Assembly (NCBI RefSeq): GCF_947500065.1
Contig: NZ_CANMQT010000010.1
Location: 62,001-126,000 of the forward strand
Direction: 5' to 3'
DNA: 64,000 bases
Source of the DNA: an uncultured Aquimarina sp.
Lineage (GTDB): Bacteria; Bacteroidota; Bacteroidia; Flavobacteriales; Flavobacteriaceae
The notes beneath the pieces are model-generated. The model worked only from the letters and a program-made list of their open reading frames with translations, searched no databases and was not told where the DNA came from. The translations under genes and the position numbers were made by a program. Positions within the stretch are counted from its first letter, which is position 1. Every line of letters begins with the position of its first letter. Positions 61,336 to 64,000 of the stretch are shown here, one piece after another.

Positions 61336-61787
61336 TATGCAAAAATTCCGTGCTCAATACGAATTAATTCTTCATTTAATAATTGAAATCCAAATGTAGT
61401 ATCAAGAAGTTCTTTTGGCTTTTTTGTAGCTAATGCAATATTAGGATATTCCATCCATCGTTTAAAACGATCTAAATCACCAAAAATATTCTCTCCTCTA
61501 GAATAAAGCTTAGCCAATTGCAGTGCTTTTGCACTTGCCTCAGTACTCAATTTTTTATTTAATTCATAACGCTGTATCGTGCGTTCAGACAAATGCAATA
61601 CATGTGCTAATTCAGTTAAATCAAAATCGATCGTTTTAGCAAGGTGTAGTAATGCTCTTTTATCTATCCCATTCCGAGATAATTCTATAAAATCATAAAC
61701 ATTATGTAAAGGAATATCAATATTAAGATACCTTAACAAACCTTTACTCTCTAAACCATCATAATCTAATGGGGTTACTGCGCTCAT
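61335..61787 (-). CDS. Xre/ParS-type antitoxin (DUF2384) of the RES system
   Basis: 150 aa from ATG 61787 (MSAVTPLDYDG); an upstream in-frame ATG at 61820 would add 11 residues that look unrelated to the family. The middle holds an Xre-like helix-turn-helix (DLTELAHVLHLSERTIQRYE). The C-terminal 60 residues are the MbcA/ParS/Xre toxin-binding domain (NIFGDLDRFKRWMEYPNIAL). Members of the family bind the RES toxin and repress their own operon. It overlaps the toxin gene by one base. Confidence 0.9.
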   Translation of the reverse strand: MSAVTPLDYDGLESKGLLRYLNIDIPLHNVYDFIELSRNGIDKRALLHLAKTIDFDLTELAHVLHLSERTIQRYELNKKLSTEASAKALQLAKLYSRGENIFGDLDRFKRWMEYPNIALATKKPKELLDTTFGFQLLNEELIRIEHGIFA

Positions 61788-61842
61788 AATACAAAGGAAT
61801 TTCTTGTGACAAAAGTACAAAAATAAATGACAAATGACTTGT

Positions 61843-64000
61843 TTATTTTAAAATTAAATCTAATTCCTGGCTAATCGAATCCACTCGAGCCTCCATAGAT
61901 CGAATTGCAATAGTAGATAAATATCGACCTAAAGGTAAAACCGGCTTTATGATTAATTCCTCTTTTTCTTCATTATCATCAAATGAATTAACTAAGGATG
62001 AAATTATCTCGGTCGGTTTCAACTCAATTATATACTCCTCTCCCAACCTTTTCATAATCTCTCGCGTATGACCATATCTTACATTTCTCAATGTAGTTAA
62101 CGGAGCTGATAATTGTGTATTTGTTTTTGCTATTTTGCGTTCTTCTGCATTAGTTATAAGCAGGTGTTTGATTATTATTTTTTCTTTTAATACCGGAAAA
62201 GAATCATTTAATACTTTTTTTAAAACCTCTTCAATACCTTTAGACACTCTACCTCCAATATTATCATAATATCCTGCATCTGCATATTGATCCGACTTTG
62301 ATTCATCTGTTTCTGTAATTTTTCTAATATCTCCTACTGGTGTTATAAAAGGAAAACTTGCGTTAATGCGCATGGCAGTAGAAAGTGCTATAGAATTATT
62401 AGGATAACTTGATTGTACATTATCCAAAAAATCATTCATTCCTGCCAAAGGTCTTAAATGAGAATACTTTACCGGGCTAATGATATTGTAATTTCCTGTT
62501 TGCGTATGTGTCGTATTAATGAACAACAAGGGCGGAATTTTCCGGTTAGAATCTTCAAAGTTTCCTTCAGAAACATCTTTATAAAAAGACAAAAACTCTT
62601 TATCAAGAATACTTTGATTTTTTGAGTCAGCGAAATATTTTTTATGAGCCTGGACCCATTGTTCCTCTAATAATTGTCCTCTATTTTCAAAATTAAACAA
62701 GCTGGTAATCTCCTTAAACAAATCTCTACCTAGTAAAGACAGTAATGCTACGGATAGATAATTTTCTTTATATATGACACTCGCCTTATATTTTGAGCCA
62801 AGATATTCAGTATCTGTAGGTATGCTAAAACTTGATATACTATTACTAAGACTTGCAGTTCTAGCTTCTGCAAAAAACATAGCATTACCTACACTTCCGC
62901 CCGAGGCACCTGTTAATGAAAGTAAATTTTCTTCAAAATAAGCTCCATTTGATTTTTCGTATAAATAACTATGCACCAAAAATGACCAAAGCCCAGCTCT
63001 CGACCCTCCTCCTTCGGCAGAAACCATAATGATTGGAAAAAGTTTATCACTACTATCAATAATCTCTTCCCTACTCTTTAACCAATTATAAACATAAGTA
63101 TTTAATGGTAACCTATTTATATTAGTTTCTTTTAATTTAAGCTGATAATGATCTGAGGTATCAGAAAAAAATCTAGCCGAAAAAACACAGAATACAGCAA
63201 CAATAGAAAGAAGTGGCAGTTTAATCTTTTTTCCTAGTAAGATTAATATGAAACAAATCATAAACAGACTTAACAAAGAAAGTATCAAAATGGATAACGG
63301 ATTTATTCCAGTAGCTAGATTAGGATAAAAATTTAAAACTAAGAATGTAATTAACAGTAAACATCCAGCTATCAGAATCATTCCATAAAACAGCTTCTTA
63401 GGAAAATCTTTTAGAAATCTATAACTATTAAATGACAACGTAGAAAACAACAACGCTAAAGCACAATTAGAAAGAAATAGATTACCCAAGTCCTTTTCTG
63501 CCTGCGTATTTAAGGTTCCTAACGATATAATTAAAAGCATTAATCCTATAGATACACCAAAAAAGATGACAGTTGTTTTGGAACCTCTATTAAGAACGTC
63601 TTTTAGTACCTTATATAATTTAGGTTCAGATAACAATAACAATAACAAGATAATCAGAATTAAAGTATTTATTGGATCTAGGAACCTTGTATAACTGTTT
63701 TCTAATCCGAATAACTCCATCGCATTAAGAATACCTAATGCTGATATTGCCAATAATAGAATTGCTAGAATTCTGGGCAATGTTTTCCTCATGTGAATTC
63801 TAGTCATATAAGGGTAACTAGCAGATTCACTTCTATCCTGAAATTTGTAATGCTGATTAGGTATAAACCCAATAAGGTTATTGATTGAAATATCTTTGTA
63901 GTTATGAAAATAAAAATATTTGGGAGCATTCCAGATTAAGAAAGCAGCAATAGTAAGTAAACTAAAATATAAAGGAACTTCTAATAAAAAAGTATCCGCT
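61843..64000 (-). CDS. Patatin-like phospholipase with N-terminal membrane domain, 5' end beyond window
   Basis: The frame stays open from the stop at 61843 to base 64000 with no stop upstream of ATG 63807, and the extra codons encode a further membrane helix (YFSLLTIAAFLIWNAPKYFY). The true start is therefore outside the window, and ATG 63807 is probably internal. About seven hydrophobic helices precede the hydrolase. Its motifs are SAEGGGSRAGLW (oxyanion hole), LTGASGGSVG (nucleophile elbow G-x-S-x-G) and YADAGYYDNIGG (catalytic Asp in the DGG-like motif). Patatin-like enzymes cleave acyl chains from phospholipids. The membrane domain should hold it at the inner membrane. Substrate and role are unknown. 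Confidence 0.85.
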   Translation of the reverse strand, partial: ADTFLLEVPLYFSLLTIAAFLIWNAPKYFYFHNYKDISINNLIGFIPNQHYKFQDRSESASYPYMTRIHMRKTLPRILAILLLAISALGILNAMELFGLENSYTRFLDPINTLILIILLLLLLSEPKLYKVLKDVLNRGSKTTVIFFGVSIGLMLLIISLGTLNTQAEKDLGNLFLSNCALALLFSTLSFNSYRFLKDFPKKLFYGMILIAGCLLLITFLVLNFYPNLATGINPLSILILSLLSLFMICFILILLGKKIKLPLLSIVAVFCVFSARFFSDTSDHYQLKLKETNINRLPLNTYVYNWLKSREEIIDSSDKLFPIIMVSAEGGGSRAGLWSFLVHSYLYEKSNGAYFEENLLSLTGASGGSVGNAMFFAEARTASLSNSISSFSIPTDTEYLGSKYKASVIYKENYLSVALLSLLGRDLFKEITSLFNFENRGQLLEEQWVQAHKKYFADSKNQSILDKEFLSFYKDVSEGNFEDSNRKIPPLLFINTTHTQTGNYNIISPVKYSHLRPLAGMNDFLDNVQSSYPNNSIALSTAMRINASFPFITPVGDIRKITETDESKSDQYADAGYYDNIGGRVSKGIEEVLKKVLNDSFPVLKEKIIIKHLLITNAEERKIAKTNTQLSAPLTTLRNVRYGHTREIMKRLGEEYIIELKPTEIISSLVNSFDDNEEKEELIIKPVLPLGRYLSTIAIRSMEARVDSISQELDLILK

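Overview
The window looks like a chromosomal segment of a marine or environmental Bacteroidota bacterium, most likely a flavobacterium. The DNA is AT-rich, there are two type IX secretion (Por) C-terminal sorting domains, several lipoproteins carry Bacteroidota-style signal peptides, and clear Shine-Dalgarno sequences are generally missing. An Aquimarina-like genus is only a guess.

Positions 797-36940 form one long minus-strand operon encoding an extracellular contractile injection system (eCIS) of the Afp/PVC/AlgoCIS type. Read from its 5' end (36940 downward) it encodes: a DUF4255 (Afp16-like) terminator, an unassigned 336-aa protein, one contractile sheath, two inner-tube proteins, a 56-aa DUF5908 protein, a LysM hub protein, a VgrG-like spike, a PAAR tip, a gp25 wedge, two large baseplate proteins (Afp11- and Afp12-like), a 1600-aa PKD-containing protein, a tape-measure-type protein and a small membrane protein. 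A cargo/accessory module follows: three DUF4157 (eCIS core domain) proteins with different C-terminal parts, two unknown proteins, a SMI1/KNR4-type putative immunity protein and a peptidoglycan-binding/CHAP-type hydrolase. The Afp15-type AAA+ ATPase closes the operon. There are no capsid, terminase or portal genes and no T6SS membrane complex, so this is neither a prophage nor a T6SS. Three palindromic intergenic repeats sit inside the operon, one between sheath and tube and two between spike and PAAR.

To the left is the start of a DUF2891 lipoprotein cut by the window edge. To the right, 37384-44664 holds a MORN-like repeat protein, a small membrane protein, a two-domain M16 peptidase lipoprotein, and an overlapping pair made of a GCS2-like ligase with CBS domains and an AstE/AspA-like deacylase. 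Positions 44720-49067 hold a DUF4214 lipoprotein, two tiny double-glycine-leader peptides (one Cys-rich) that look like bacteriocin or RiPP precursors, a T9SS cargo protein, and a membrane-anchored TPR-AraC regulator. Positions 49276-53559 contain a ComM/YifB ATPase and an aspartate kinase divergent from a gene ending in an ACT-like segment. Positions 53621-60391 encode a 2256-aa secreted metalloprotease with FN3, CUB-like and MAM-like modules and a T9SS tail. The right end has a Xre-RES toxin-antitoxin pair and a patatin-like membrane phospholipase whose reading frame stays open to the window edge. Five hairpins that look like intrinsic terminators separate these units. I saw no rRNA, tRNA, CRISPR array or insertion sequence.
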